Source: Antrihabitans auranticaus
GTDB lineage: Bacteria > Actinomycetota > Actinomycetes > Mycobacteriales > Mycobacteriaceae
Length of the DNA stretch: 64,000 nucleotides
Direction of reading: 5' to 3'
Assembly (NCBI RefSeq): GCF_016481275.1
Contig: NZ_JAEMNW010000003.1
Location: 1-64,000, forward strand
Shown: positions 1-8,360 of the stretch, piece after piece
Layout of the letters: every line of letters starts with the position of its first letter
Numbering within the stretch: the stretch's first letter is position 1
Notes under the pieces: model-generated
Told to the model about the DNA's origin: nothing
Databases searched by the model: none
What the model saw: the letters and a program-made list of their open reading frames with translations, nothing else
Translations under genes and position numbers: made by a program

Positions 1-208
1 CCGACACCTCACCCAAATCACCCCGATACTCAGGTGTCTCGTCGAGGCAGCGTTGCAACACCACCGCCGCATACGCATGCTTGCGGGCACAGACCGCAGC
101 CTCGAACCGGTGCAACACCCCCGAGGCGGTGACCGAGTCGGCAGTGGGTGCCACGCCGGGGTCGGGGAGTCCGGCACTGGTGAGTGCCTGCAACAGTTGC
201 TCGAACAT
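1..208 (-). CDS. 13E12 repeat / DUF222 family protein, N-terminal part (partial)
   Basis: Reading the minus strand from the ATG at 208 gives an open frame to the window edge. It starts MFEQLLQALTSAGL and continues through HRFEAAVCARKHAYAAVVLQ. The pattern of a short leader followed by a helical segment rich in Ala, Arg and Glu is typical of the N-terminus of actinobacterial 13E12/DUF222 proteins, which usually carry a C-terminal HNH nuclease domain. That domain would lie outside the window, so intactness cannot be judged. The function of the family is unknown. A second member, complete and of a different subfamily, lies at 49140-50822. Confidence 0.6.
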   Translation of the reverse strand, partial: MFEQLLQALTSAGLPDPGVAPTADSVTASGVLHRFEAAVCARKHAYAAVVLQRCLDETPEYRGDLGEVS

Positions 209-256
209 GTTATCGAGTCTACCCGAATGTTGTTGCCATAGATAGGGTTACAACTG

Positions 257-290
257 GCTGAAAGGTGTGCGAAGTAAACGGATTTGGATG
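257..290 (+). repeat. 34-bp imperfect direct repeat, left copy
   Basis: This copy begins GCTGAAAGGTGTGCGAAGTA and matches the copy at 761-794 with 4 mismatches in 34 positions. In the right copy the sequence spans the transposase stop codon, so both copies look like the tail of the same type of insertion sequence. The interval 209-476 holds no convincing gene; it reads as degraded IS sequence. Confidence 0.75.
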
Positions 291-476
291 GTGATCATGC
301 GGTCTCGTCAAAAACGGGTCCCCCGCCGAATGTCGAGTCCGGGCGGTGCCGGCAATCCTCACTGGCACGGAAATCGCGCGACGTTACCCAGGTCACCGAG
401 GTCACTGGAACGCCAAGTTCCTCGACGCCGACTGCCCGCGCGGCGGCGTCCCTGTCCCGATCGCGGTCGTATCCGA

Positions 477-776
477 CACGGCCCCAGCTTCCGCGGCACC
501 GTCTACGCCACCGCGTTCGCGAGCGCCGACCCGCAAACCAACGGACTGGTCGAGCGATTCTTCGGCACCCTCAAATACGAACAACTTTATCGGGCCGGCG
601 TCCCCGACGGTGACGCACTCACGGTCGAGGTCGCCTGGTGCCGGCAGATCTACAACACCGTCAGGCCCCACCTAGCCCTCCACGACCGAACCACCCAGCA
701 AAACCTGCCAGAACCTTTACTCAAGACACGAATCCCGCAACCATGGACAGGGACGATTCTGCTGAAAGATATGTGA
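477..776 (+). pseudogene. Transposase remnant, C-terminal integrase-core fragment (IS3-like)
   Basis: The translation from about 477 contains FRGTVYATAFA, then PQTNGLVERFFGTLKYEQL, then YNTVRPHLALHDRTT, ending at 776. This is the C-terminal part of an rve-type (DDE) integrase core, with NGxVERFFGTLKYE and YNTxRPHxAL as the recognisable motifs. From memory of the family, a stretch of about 15 residues expected between TAFA and PQTNG is missing. The upstream half (267-476) stays open but reads as Arg/Pro-rich noise. I find no intact N-terminal HTH domain and no complete catalytic triad, so the element is dead. Only the imperfect direct repeats at 257-290 and 761-794 mark its limits. Confidence 0.75.
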
Positions 777-794
777 AGTAAACAGATTTGGATG
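761..794 (+). repeat. 34-bp imperfect direct repeat, right copy
   Basis: This is the right partner of 257-290 (30 of 34 identical). It starts GCTGAAAGATATGTGAAGTA and includes the TGA that ends the transposase fragment. The two copies probably come from two related IS tails rather than a target-site duplication, because one copy lies inside the coding end. Confidence 0.75.
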
Positions 795-820
795 CACAAG
801 GACGGGCTGAAGAAGGCTCG

Positions 821-1213
821 CTAACCACTCACCCGCGAAGCAATCTCCCCTGCACGCACACCCGCTGCCGCCTCACCGGCAATGAACCAATTGACCGGGT
901 CGACTTCGATAATCTGCCCCCGGACCGCTGAGCGAGGCGCACCCAGGATGTCCACCACCAGATCCGTGAACCGCGCCGCCAATTCTTGGCGCTGTGCAAC
1001 AGGTCTGCCTGCCAACACAATGGCCGTGAAATACGGTGCAAACAAACCAGATACCGCAACATCCGAGGCTGAGTACCTGACCACGAACGCCCGGACCCGC
1101 TCGATCGGCGAATCGAGCACTTCCGAGTAACACGTACTCGCCTCGACCAGCAGGCGGCGCGTCTGGTCCGCAGAGTAGGCACCGTCGACTAGATGAAAAT
1201 GCGCTATGGGCAT
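821..1213 (-). CDS. Tautomerase superfamily protein (4-oxalocrotonate tautomerase / cis-CaaD-like)
   Basis: A 130-residue protein starting MPIAHFHLVDGAYS. The ATG at 1213 was chosen because it puts the family's catalytic Pro directly after Met and is preceded by a GGGAG ribosome site. The length matches the double-length tautomerases (cis-CaaD/MSAD/Cg10062 type), not the 62-residue 4-OT. In a meta-cleavage pathway such an enzyme ketonises 2-hydroxymuconate-type enols using the N-terminal Pro as general base. It is the last gene of the minus-strand catabolic operon, 11 bp after the SDR stop. The role is inferred from context, and other tautomerase substrates are possible. Confidence 0.72.
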   Translation of the reverse strand: MPIAHFHLVDGAYSADQTRRLLVEASTCYSEVLDSPIERVRAFVVRYSASDVAVSGLFAPYFTAIVLAGRPVAQRQELAARFTDLVVDILGAPRSAVRGQIIEVDPVNWFIAGEAAAGVRAGEIASRVSG

Positions 1214-1224
1214 CAGAGACTCCC

Positions 1225-1977
1225 CTACTGGATTCCGTGCCGAGTTCCAGCGTCGACATTCAACACAGAGCCGTGCAGCACGTCCGCCTCTGGAGCCAGC
1301 AAAAGCTCTACTACCCAACCAATTTCGGCTAAGGTCGGCAGCCGTCCGAGCGTCGTCTTCGCCCGGTACCGTTCCCAGATCTCCGATGGCTCCCGACCGG
1401 TCTCCGCCGCCTCTGCCTCGACGAAAGCACGCAGCCGCGGCGTGTCCACGGGTCCTGGTGCGATGGTATGGGTTGTCACGCCGCTCGGTCCGTACAGTGC
1501 GCTCAACTGCCGCATCAGGTTGAACACCGCCGCGTTGACTGTGCCCGGTGCGGCGTCCAGAGGTCCGGGTTCGAGGCCCAACGACCCGGCAATCGTGACG
1601 AACCTCGAGCCGGGCACGAGACGGTCCCGTACCGCGTGCAGCAGCCGAACCAGTCCCCCGACCTTGATGTTCACCCCAATCGCAAAGTCGCCCGGCGCGA
1701 TGGAGTCTGCGGACCCGCGCACCGGCAGACCTGCTGCGAAGACCACCATGCGAACCGGCGAATCCAGTTGTGCAGCAATCGCATCGATAGCTGCGTCGTC
1801 CGCGATGTCGGCCACACAGGGCACCACCCGCGAGTCACATACCGCCAGCTTCTCCAACTCGTCAGCGCTACGCGCTACCGCCAGCACCCGTAACCCACGT
1901 CGAGCCAGGCGCAACGTGATCTCGCTGCCCATCGCTCCGGTGGCACCTACGACGACGCACAGCTCAGGTGTACTCAT
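1225..1977 (-). CDS. Short-chain dehydrogenase-like protein with atypical active site
   Basis: A 250-residue Rossmann protein. GATGAMG near residues 11-17 is the NAD(P)-binding glycine motif, FAAG fills the NNAG position, and the C-terminus ends in GSVLNVDAGT as in classical SDRs. Where the catalytic YxxxK should be, the sequence reads PLDAAPGTVNAAVFN, with neither Tyr nor Lys in register. The protein may therefore not be a normal oxidoreductase. Its start overlaps the aldehyde dehydrogenase stop by 4 bp (ATGA), and the tautomerase follows 11 bp later, so it is co-expressed with meta-cleavage enzymes. Its substrate is unknown. Confidence 0.75.
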   Translation of the reverse strand: MSTPELCVVVGATGAMGSEITLRLARRGLRVLAVARSADELEKLAVCDSRVVPCVADIADDAAIDAIAAQLDSPVRMVVFAAGLPVRGSADSIAPGDFAIGVNIKVGGLVRLLHAVRDRLVPGSRFVTIAGSLGLEPGPLDAAPGTVNAAVFNLMRQLSALYGPSGVTTHTIAPGPVDTPRLRAFVEAEAAETGREPSEIWERYRAKTTLGRLPTLAEIGWVVELLLAPEADVLHGSVLNVDAGTRHGIQ

Positions 1978-3425
1978 CCCCGCAACCTGATCGTGACAGC
2001 CCGCGGTTCGGTGAAGAAGTCCCGCGAGTACTGACCGCCCTCGCGACCGAGCCCGCTGGACCCTTCGCCACCGAACGGCAGACGCAGATCACGCTCGAAG
2101 AACGTGTTGATCCACACTGTGCCCGCACGCCACCGCGCCGCCATCCGATGTGCTCGATTCAGGTTCTCGGTGAACAACATTCCCGCCAGACCGTACGGAG
2201 AGTCGTTCGCGATCCGGAGCGCTTCCTCCTCGGTGTCGAAGCCGAGCACGGTCTCCACAGGTCCGAAGATTTCCTCGCGCGCTGCCCGTGCCGAGTTCGT
2301 CAATCCCGTGATGATCGTCGGCGGATAGTAGAAGCCCTGTGCGCGAGCAGCATCCGTCAATCGCTCGCCGCCGGTGACGACCTTGCCACCCTCCTCCTGC
2401 GCGAGCTCGACATAGCTGTGCACCTTCTCCAGGTGCCGCTGTTCGATCAGTGGTCCGAGGAAGTTCGACGCATCCTTCGGATCGCCGACAGCGAGTTTCT
2501 CGGCTTCGGCAACGAATCGCTCCAGGAACTCGTCCATGATCGAGTTCTGCACCAGCAGACGCGATCCCGCGAGGCACACTTGACCGTTGCCTGCAAAGAT
2601 CGCGCGGATCGACATCGGTACCGCCACATCGAGATCGGCGTCGGCGAAGACGATGTTGGCAGACTTGCCACCCATCTCCGCGGAAACAGGCGTGTGGTTG
2701 ACGGCGGCCGACTGAAGAATGCGAACACCGGTCGCACTCGACCCCGTGAAGGTGATCCGGTCCACCCGCGGATCGGAGGTCAGCGGGCCGGCAACAGCCT
2801 CGCCGCCGAACCCGTGCACAACGTTCAACACGCCCTCGGGCAGTCCGGCCTCCAGAGCCAGTTCCGCGAACCGGTGTGCGGTCAGCGGCGTCTGCGGCGC
2901 CGGTTTCAAGATCGCAGTGTTGCCGAATGCCAACGCGGGCGCGATCTTCCACGTTGCGAGCATCAACGGCGCGTTCCACGGACTGATCGCCGAGACAACG
3001 CCCGCCGGTGGGTACAGCACGTAGGACAGCAGGTCGCCGTCTGGGTAAGCCTCGTTCGCGGCCATGGAGACGTAGTCGGCGAAGAAGCGCAGGTTGTGCG
3101 CGACCCGTGGAATCTCCGCGTGCAGAGATTGGTTGATTCCCTTTCCGCCGTCACGTGTTTCGAGCAACGCAAGCTCCTCGCGATGCTCGTCCACCTTGTC
3201 CGCTACTGCGTGGAGAATCTTCGCGCGCTCCTTGGGAGACAGCCGCGGCCACGGACCTTCGTCAAAAGCGTGGCGAGCAGCACTGATTGCCGCTACGCCA
3301 TCCTCGGCTGTGCCCCGCGCCACGGTAGCCAGCAGCGAATTATCATGTGGATCGCGGGTTTCGAACGTTGCGCCATCGAACGCAGGACGCCATTCTCCAC
3401 CGATCAGATGCAGTACCTCGGTCAC
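1974..3425 (-). CDS. Aldehyde dehydrogenase (2-hydroxymuconic semialdehyde dehydrogenase type)
   Basis: A 483-residue NAD-dependent aldehyde dehydrogenase of full family length. Visible residues are SPWNAP (Asn151), the catalytic base Glu250 in AEMGGKSANIVF and the nucleophile Cys284 in GQVCLAGSR. The sequence style is that of HpaE/HpcC and XylG/DmpC enzymes, which oxidise the ring-fission semialdehyde to the dienoic acid (oxidative branch of catechol meta-cleavage). It lies 11 bp after the aldolase gene and overlaps the SDR by 4 bp. Exact substrate (plain, 5-alkyl or carboxymethyl semialdehyde) cannot be told from sequence. Confidence 0.88.
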   Translation of the reverse strand: MTEVLHLIGGEWRPAFDGATFETRDPHDNSLLATVARGTAEDGVAAISAARHAFDEGPWPRLSPKERAKILHAVADKVDEHREELALLETRDGGKGINQSLHAEIPRVAHNLRFFADYVSMAANEAYPDGDLLSYVLYPPAGVVSAISPWNAPLMLATWKIAPALAFGNTAILKPAPQTPLTAHRFAELALEAGLPEGVLNVVHGFGGEAVAGPLTSDPRVDRITFTGSSATGVRILQSAAVNHTPVSAEMGGKSANIVFADADLDVAVPMSIRAIFAGNGQVCLAGSRLLVQNSIMDEFLERFVAEAEKLAVGDPKDASNFLGPLIEQRHLEKVHSYVELAQEEGGKVVTGGERLTDAARAQGFYYPPTIITGLTNSARAAREEIFGPVETVLGFDTEEEALRIANDSPYGLAGMLFTENLNRAHRMAARWRAGTVWINTFFERDLRLPFGGEGSSGLGREGGQYSRDFFTEPRAVTIRLRG

Positions 3426-3436
3426 AGCTGTCTCCT

Positions 3437-4462
3437 TCAGACGCCGACGGGAACTTCGTACGACCGACCCGCCAATTCGGAAGCGACGTCGATGATCATG
3501 TCTTCCTGGCCGCCGATAACGCCGCGCCGCCCGAGTTCGAGCAGGATGTCGCGCGTCGGCACGCCGAACTTCTTCGAGGCACGTTTAGTGGGATGGAAGA
3601 ATGTCGAGTACACACCCGCGTAGCCGAGAACCAGTGCGGTCTCGTCGACGATCTGCGGTTCTTTCATCAGCGGCGCCACAATATGTTCGGCCGTATCGAT
3701 GAGCGGGAAGAGGTCGACGCCCGTGTCCCAGCCCGCACGTTCGAACGCTGCGGCCAGCACCTCGGTCTGGGCGTTGCCTGCACTCGCGCCGAGCCCGCGC
3801 AAGGACCCATCGATGAACGTCGCACCGTTCTCGGCCGCGGTCAAGGCGTTGGCGATTCCGACGCCCAGGTTGTTGTGCGCGTGAAAGCCGATGTCCGCAG
3901 AGATCGCATCGCGTAGTGCGGCAACCCGCGCACCCGCGTGGTCGGGCACCATCGCCCCCGCCGAATCGACGACGTATACGACGTCGGCGCCGTACGAATC
4001 GAGCTTGCGCGCCTGCTCTGCCAGCGGCGCCGGCTCCAGCTTGTGGCTCATCATCAGGAACGTCATGACGTTGAGGCCCTTGGACTTTGCCCACTCTATC
4101 GGCTGCTGGCCGCAGTCGGCTTCGGTGCAGTGCACTGCTACCCGGACCGTTTTGATACCCGCATCGATTGCGCCCTGCAACTCGGCCAATGTTGCAATGC
4201 CCGGGACGTACAGGACGGCGATATCTGCGTTCGCCACGGCATCGACTGCGGCACGGACATATTCGGGGTCGGTGGCAGCCGCGAAACCGTATTGAAGCGA
4301 AGACGCACCCAGGCCGATACCGTGCGCCACCTCGATTGTCGAAATGCCTGCCCGATCGAGACCGCGAGCGATGTCCGCGACGTTCTGTGGCGTGAACTGA
4401 TGTGAAACGCTGGACATTCCGTCGCGCAGCGTGGTGTCGACGAGTGTGACCTGCTTACTCAT
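3437..4462 (-). CDS. 4-hydroxy-2-oxovalerate aldolase
   Basis: A 341-residue member of the DmpG/BphI/HsaF family, which cleaves 4-hydroxy-2-oxoacids to pyruvate and an aldehyde. DTTLRDG (residues 9-15) and HAHNN (His194, His196) are the divalent-metal and catalytic motifs; His21 is the likely acid/base. It overlaps the acetaldehyde dehydrogenase gene by 4 bp (4459-4462). This is usual, because the two proteins form a complex that channels the aldehyde. Paralogy with the sterol-pathway HsaF is possible, but the neighbours point to catechol catabolism. Confidence 0.93.
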   Translation of the reverse strand: MSKQVTLVDTTLRDGMSSVSHQFTPQNVADIARGLDRAGISTIEVAHGIGLGASSLQYGFAAATDPEYVRAAVDAVANADIAVLYVPGIATLAELQGAIDAGIKTVRVAVHCTEADCGQQPIEWAKSKGLNVMTFLMMSHKLEPAPLAEQARKLDSYGADVVYVVDSAGAMVPDHAGARVAALRDAISADIGFHAHNNLGVGIANALTAAENGATFIDGSLRGLGASAGNAQTEVLAAAFERAGWDTGVDLFPLIDTAEHIVAPLMKEPQIVDETALVLGYAGVYSTFFHPTKRASKKFGVPTRDILLELGRRGVIGGQEDMIIDVASELAGRSYEVPVGV

Positions 4463-5337
4463 TTGGCTACTCCCTGAACAAGGTTCTGCTGTGCCATGAC
4501 ATCCGCAACTTGCACTGCGGCCGCAGTGATGATGTCGAGATTGCCTGCGTACGTTGGTAGGAAGTCGCCTGCACCGACGACTTCCAGCATCACAGTGACG
4601 AGATCGCCTTCGACGTCGACGAGTCGCAGCGCGTAGCCCGGCACGTACTGCTGGACCTTCGCCACCATGTCGACGACCGCGCGCTCGATCGTGTTGCGGT
4701 CAGGATTGCGGACCTTCGCATACACGGTGTCGCGCATGTTCATCGGCGGCTCGGCAGGATTGATCACCGAGATCGCCTTCGCCCGGTCGGCGCCCGCGAC
4801 AGCAGCCAGCGCCCGGCCGGTCTTTTCGCTGAACTCGCTGAGGTTCTGACGGGTGCCCGGGCCGGCACTCTTGGACGCGATCGCAGCGACGATCTCGCCA
4901 TACGAGACGTCAGCAACCGTGTTGATGGCGTACAGAATCGGAATCGTCGCCTGCCCCGCGCAACTCACCATGTTCACGTTCGGCGCGTCCAGGTGCTCGG
5001 TCAGGTTCACCGCGGGCACCACGTACGGGCCAACGGAAGCAGGCGTCAGATCTATTGCCGTGATCCCCGCCTCCGCATACAGCGGAGCTGCGGCCGCATG
5101 CACCTTCGCCGACGTCGCCTCGAACACGAAGTCCGGCTTGTCAGCCTGTGCGAGGAGCCATTCGACGCCGCCCGACGACGCTTCGATACCCGCCTGTCGC
5201 GCACGCTCGAGACCTTCGCTCGCTGGGTCGATACCGACCATGTACACCGGTTCGACGTGCTGGGACCGGAGGAGTTTGTACATCAGATCCGTTCCGATGT
5301 TTCCGGATCCGACGATCGCGGCTGTCAATCGACTCAT
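4459..5337 (-). CDS. Acetaldehyde dehydrogenase (acylating)
   Basis: A 292-residue DmpF/BphJ/HsaG-type enzyme converting acetaldehyde or propanal to the acyl-CoA. The N-terminus [15 protein letters not shown] is a Rossmann NAD site. Cys126 in MVSCAGQAT is the acylation nucleophile. The frame is open further upstream, but the ATG at 5337 has a good GGAAGG ribosome site 7 bases away and the family N-terminus. It is the first gene of the minus-strand operon, which reads acetaldehyde dehydrogenase, aldolase, semialdehyde dehydrogenase, SDR, tautomerase. It shares a 198-bp divergent promoter region with the dioxygenase gene. Confidence 0.93.
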   Translation of the reverse strand: MSRLTAAIVGSGNIGTDLMYKLLRSQHVEPVYMVGIDPASEGLERARQAGIEASSGGVEWLLAQADKPDFVFEATSAKVHAAAAPLYAEAGITAIDLTPASVGPYVVPAVNLTEHLDAPNVNMVSCAGQATIPILYAINTVADVSYGEIVAAIASKSAGPGTRQNLSEFSEKTGRALAAVAGADRAKAISVINPAEPPMNMRDTVYAKVRNPDRNTIERAVVDMVAKVQQYVPGYALRLVDVEGDLVTVMLEVVGAGDFLPTYAGNLDIITAAAVQVADVMAQQNLVQGVAK

Positions 5338-5445
5338 CTCGAGGGCCTTCCCTGACTCGCTGGTGATGTCGTCGACGCTAAGGAAGATCAGCTGGTAGGT
5401 GGCCGGCGTCCAGCGGTGCCGGACAGAGCGGCCCATACCTGGCGC

Positions 5446-5468
5446 GGTGTTCGGCTATTACGAACACC
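5446..5468. promoter_or_regulatory. Inverted repeat in the divergent promoter of the meta-cleavage cluster
   Basis: GGTGTTCG and CGAACACC form perfect 8-bp arms separated by 7 bp. The repeat is 108 bp from the acetaldehyde dehydrogenase start and 68 bp from the dioxygenase start, between two diverging genes. This is the right place for an operator controlling both. No regulator gene lies in the visible part of the cluster, so the binding protein is unknown. Confidence 0.45.
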
Positions 5469-5535
5469 CACTCTGACGTCGGCAGAACTGGTCCACGCTC
5501 GTGACATCGACCACAGCCGGAGATCGGAGAATCGA

Positions 5536-6591
5536 ATGACCGAGTTCAGCCCCCGCCACGAGATCGCGCACCTGGCGCGCGTGGAACTGTTCAGCCCGAA
5601 GCCACAAGAAACCGAAGACTTCTTCACGAAGTTTCTCGGTATGTACGTGACCCGGCGCGAAGGTCAATCGGTGTACCTGCGCGGGTACGAGGACCCCTAC
5701 CAGTGGAGCCTGAAGATCACCGAGTCCCGCCAGTCAGGCATGGGCCATGCGGCGCTGCGCGCAAGTTCGGCCGACGCGCTGGAGCGCCGGGCAAAGTCGC
5801 TCACCCAGGGCAACGTCGCGGGCCGGTGGAGTGAGGACGAATTCGGCTTCGGCAAGACGTTCGGCTTCCAGTCGCCGGACGGCCACAACCTTCAATTGCT
5901 CTGGGAAGCAGAGAAATACGTTGCACCTGCCGATCTTCAGAGCAAAATCTTGAGCCGACCGTCACGCAAGCCGCTGCAAGGCATTCCGGTCAAGCGCATC
6001 GATCACCTGAACCTCATGGCGTCCGACGTAACCGCCGTCAAGACCTCCTTCGAGCGGCACCTCGGCTTCCACACCACCGAACGCGTCGTCGATGGCGAGG
6101 TCGAGATCGGGGCCTGGATGAGCTCCAACATCCTCGGCCACGAGGTCGCGTGCATGCGCGACATGACAGGCGGCCGCGGCAAGATGCACCACGTCGCGTT
6201 CTACTACGGCACCGGCCAGCACCTCGCCGACGCGGTAGAGATGTTCCGCGAGTACGACATTCGTATCGAGGCCGGTCCGGACAAGCACGGCATCACCCAG
6301 GGTCAGTTCCTGTACGTCTTCGAGCCCGGGGGCAATCGCATCGAATTGTTCGGTGAGGCAGGGTATTTGCACCTCGATCCCGACAGCGAAACCAAGACGT
6401 GGCAGATGTCGGATATCGACACGGGCCTCGCGATCGGCGGCGCAAAACTGCCGTGGGAAACGTACTTCACATACGGCACACCGAGCCCGCTGCAGCTCGA
6501 CCAGCACATCGAGCAGTTCGCCCATTTCGGACCGGGCGCGCCCGCGCCGGAAGTAGTTGCCGCGGAGGAACTTGCCGGGGCTCCTGCCTGA
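5536..6591 (+). CDS. Extradiol catechol 2,3-dioxygenase (type I)
   Basis: A 351-residue two-domain vicinal-oxygen-chelate dioxygenase. The Fe(II) ligands are recognisable: His157 in RIDHLNLM, His219 in MHHVAFYY and Glu270 in GNRIELFG. The N-terminal domain (about 10-125) has lost the metal site, as is normal. It opens the catechol ring next to the hydroxyls (meta-cleavage). I chose the ATG at 5536, which has CGGAGA 5 bases upstream, over the earlier in-frame ATG at 5416. The downstream phenol hydroxylase suggests catechol or a 4-alkylcatechol as substrate, resembling the alkylphenol (Aph) pathway described in rhodococci. 3,4-dihydroxyphenylacetate is an alternative. Confidence 0.9.
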   Translation: MTEFSPRHEIAHLARVELFSPKPQETEDFFTKFLGMYVTRREGQSVYLRGYEDPYQWSLKITESRQSGMGHAALRASSADALERRAKSLTQGNVAGRWSEDEFGFGKTFGFQSPDGHNLQLLWEAEKYVAPADLQSKILSRPSRKPLQGIPVKRIDHLNLMASDVTAVKTSFERHLGFHTTERVVDGEVEIGAWMSSNILGHEVACMRDMTGGRGKMHHVAFYYGTGQHLADAVEMFREYDIRIEAGPDKHGITQGQFLYVFEPGGNRIELFGEAGYLHLDPDSETKTWQMSDIDTGLAIGGAKLPWETYFTYGTPSPLQLDQHIEQFAHFGPGAPAPEVVAAEELAGAPA

Positions 6592-6606
6592 AGCACGCAG
6601 CTCGTC

Positions 6607-6650
6607 AGCTCCCACGGCGGATCGGAAGGTCCGCCGTGGGAGCTTTCTTC
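6607..6650 (+). terminator. Rho-independent terminator after the dioxygenase
   Basis: Arms AGCTCCCACGGCGGA (6607-6621) and TCCGCCGTGGGAGCT (6630-6644) form a perfect 15-bp stem with an 8-base loop, followed by TTCTTCGTTT. It lies 15 bp after the dioxygenase stop, so the hydroxylase genes downstream probably have their own promoter. Confidence 0.85.
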
Positions 6651-6681
6651 GTTTGAGGCAAACGCCCTGTATCACAATAAT

Positions 6682-6723
6682 TTTCGTTCGTCGCCAGTCA
6701 TCGTTTCGTTCGCCCGCAGTCAT
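6682..6723 (+). promoter_or_regulatory. 22-bp-spaced direct repeats upstream of the hydroxylase (activator site candidate)
   Basis: Two copies of a 20-base unit, TTTCGTTCGtcgccAGTCAT at 6682-6701 and TTTCGTTCGcccgcAGTCAT at 6704-6723, match at 17 of 20 positions and start 22 bp apart, two helical turns. Same-face direct repeats of this kind are typical of AraC/XylS-family activator sites. They lie about 80-120 bp before the hydroxylase ATG at 6804, after the terminator, in a 212-bp gap that otherwise has no gene. Confidence 0.5.
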
Positions 6724-6803
6724 GTCTACCCAGCACGCTCACGAATAGTGTTGCAGTTCACAGGCAATCACTGTTCCGTCCTTCGATTCCAGGAGTGCAT
6801 AAC

Positions 6804-8351
6804 ATGACCGCGACAATCGCCGACACCCGAAATGCTGTCCGCCCCATGACCGGCGACGAATACCTCGAATCCCTTCGCGACGGCCGCGAGATCTATATCC
6901 GCGGCGAACGAGTAGACGACGTCACGACGCACCCGGCATTCCGGAACTCCGCGCGATCTGTCGCGCGGATGTACGACGCCATGCACAAGCCGGAGGCACG
7001 CGGTGTTCTCGCCGTGCCGACGGATACCGGCAACGGCGGATTCACCCACCCGTTCTTCAAGACGGCCCACAGCGCCGAAGATCTCGTTCTGGCACGCGAT
7101 GCGATCGTGACCTGGCAGCGCGAGGTCTACGGCTGGCTGGGTCGCTCACCCGACTACAAGGCGTCGTTCCTCGGCACACTCGGTGCCAGTGCCGACTTCT
7201 ACGGCCCATACAAGGACAACGCCCTCCGCTGGTACAAGGAAGCACAGGAGCGCGTCCTGTACCTGAACCACGCCATCGTCAACCCGCCGATCGACAGGGA
7301 CAAGCCTGCCGACGAAACCGCGGATATCTGCGTGCACGTCGTCGACGAAACGGATGCTGGACTTATCGTTTCGGGTGCGAAAGTGGTGGCGACCGGTTCG
7401 GCAATCACCAACGCGAATTTCATCGCGCACTACGGATTACCGTTGCGTAAGAAGGAATACGGCCTGATCTTCACCGTACCGATGGACTCCAAGGGCCTGA
7501 AGTTGTTGTGCCGCACGTCCTACGAGATGAACGCCGCCGTGATGGGCACGCCTTTCGACTACCCCCTCTCCAGTCGGTTCGACGAGAACGACGCAATCAT
7601 GATCTTCGACCGAGTGCTCGTGCCGTGGGAGAACGTCTTCGCCTACGACGCCGACACCACGAACGGATTCGTGATGAGGTCAGGCTTCCTGCCGCGCTTC
7701 ATGTTCCACGGGTGCGCCCGTCTCGCCGTCAAACTCGACTTCATCGCAGGCTGCGTGATGAAGGCTGTCGAGGCAACCGGGACCGCCGGTTTCCGCGGGG
7801 TCCAGATGCAGGTCGGCGAGATCCTCAACTGGCGTGACGTCTTCTGGGGCCTCTCCGACGCAATGGCAAAGTCGCCCGAACCGTGGGTGGGCGGTGCGGT
7901 CCAGCCGAACACCAACTACGGCCTTGCCTATCGCACCTTCATGGGCGTCGGCTACCCGCGAATCAAGGAAATCATCCAGCAAACGCTCGGCAGCGGGCTG
8001 ATCTATCTGAATTCGCATGCGAGCGACTGGCACAACCCCGACATCCGGCCCTACCTGGATCAGTACGTCCGCGGCTCCAACGGCATCCCCGCGATCGATC
8101 GCGTCCAACTGCTCAAGCTGCTTTGGGATGCGGTCGGCACAGAGTTCGGCGGCAGGCACGAGTTGTACGAGCGCAACTACGGTGGCGACCACGAGGCGGT
8201 CCGCTTCCAGACGTTGCTCGCATACCAGGCCAGCGGCCAGGACACGGCGCTCAAGGGCTTCGCCGAGCAGTGCATGTCGGAGTACAACGTCGACGGCTGG
8301 ACCCGACCGGACCTGATCTCGAACGACGATCTCACGATCGTCCGGCGCTAG
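6804..8351 (+). CDS. FADH2-dependent phenol monooxygenase, large component (HpaB family)
   Basis: A 515-residue member of the 4-hydroxyphenylacetate 3-hydroxylase / phenol 2-hydroxylase (HpaB, PheA1) family, group D flavin monooxygenases that use reduced flavin from a partner reductase. Length and the central acyl-CoA-dehydrogenase-like fold are typical, with segments such as [15 protein letters not shown] and the start [18 protein letters not shown]. The ATG at 6804 is chosen over the GTG at 6795 because AGGAG (6791-6795) is 8 bases before it. The reductase follows after 9 bp. With the catechol dioxygenase upstream, the likely reaction is ortho-hydroxylation of phenol or an alkylphenol; 4-hydroxyphenylacetate is possible. 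Confidence 0.88.
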   Translation: MTATIADTRNAVRPMTGDEYLESLRDGREIYIRGERVDDVTTHPAFRNSARSVARMYDAMHKPEARGVLAVPTDTGNGGFTHPFFKTAHSAEDLVLARDAIVTWQREVYGWLGRSPDYKASFLGTLGASADFYGPYKDNALRWYKEAQERVLYLNHAIVNPPIDRDKPADETADICVHVVDETDAGLIVSGAKVVATGSAITNANFIAHYGLPLRKKEYGLIFTVPMDSKGLKLLCRTSYEMNAAVMGTPFDYPLSSRFDENDAIMIFDRVLVPWENVFAYDADTTNGFVMRSGFLPRFMFHGCARLAVKLDFIAGCVMKAVEATGTAGFRGVQMQVGEILNWRDVFWGLSDAMAKSPEPWVGGAVQPNTNYGLAYRTFMGVGYPRIKEIIQQTLGSGLIYLNSHASDWHNPDIRPYLDQYVRGSNGIPAIDRVQLLKLLWDAVGTEFGGRHELYERNYGGDHEAVRFQTLLAYQASGQDTALKGFAEQCMSEYNVDGWTRPDLISNDDLTIVRR

Positions 8352-8360
8352 GCCGCCGTC

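Noticed and set aside
1968-3623. 551-codon open frame on the plus strand
   Set aside because: Antisense to the aldehyde dehydrogenase; Arg/His-rich translation without motifs, produced by the GC bias of the real gene.
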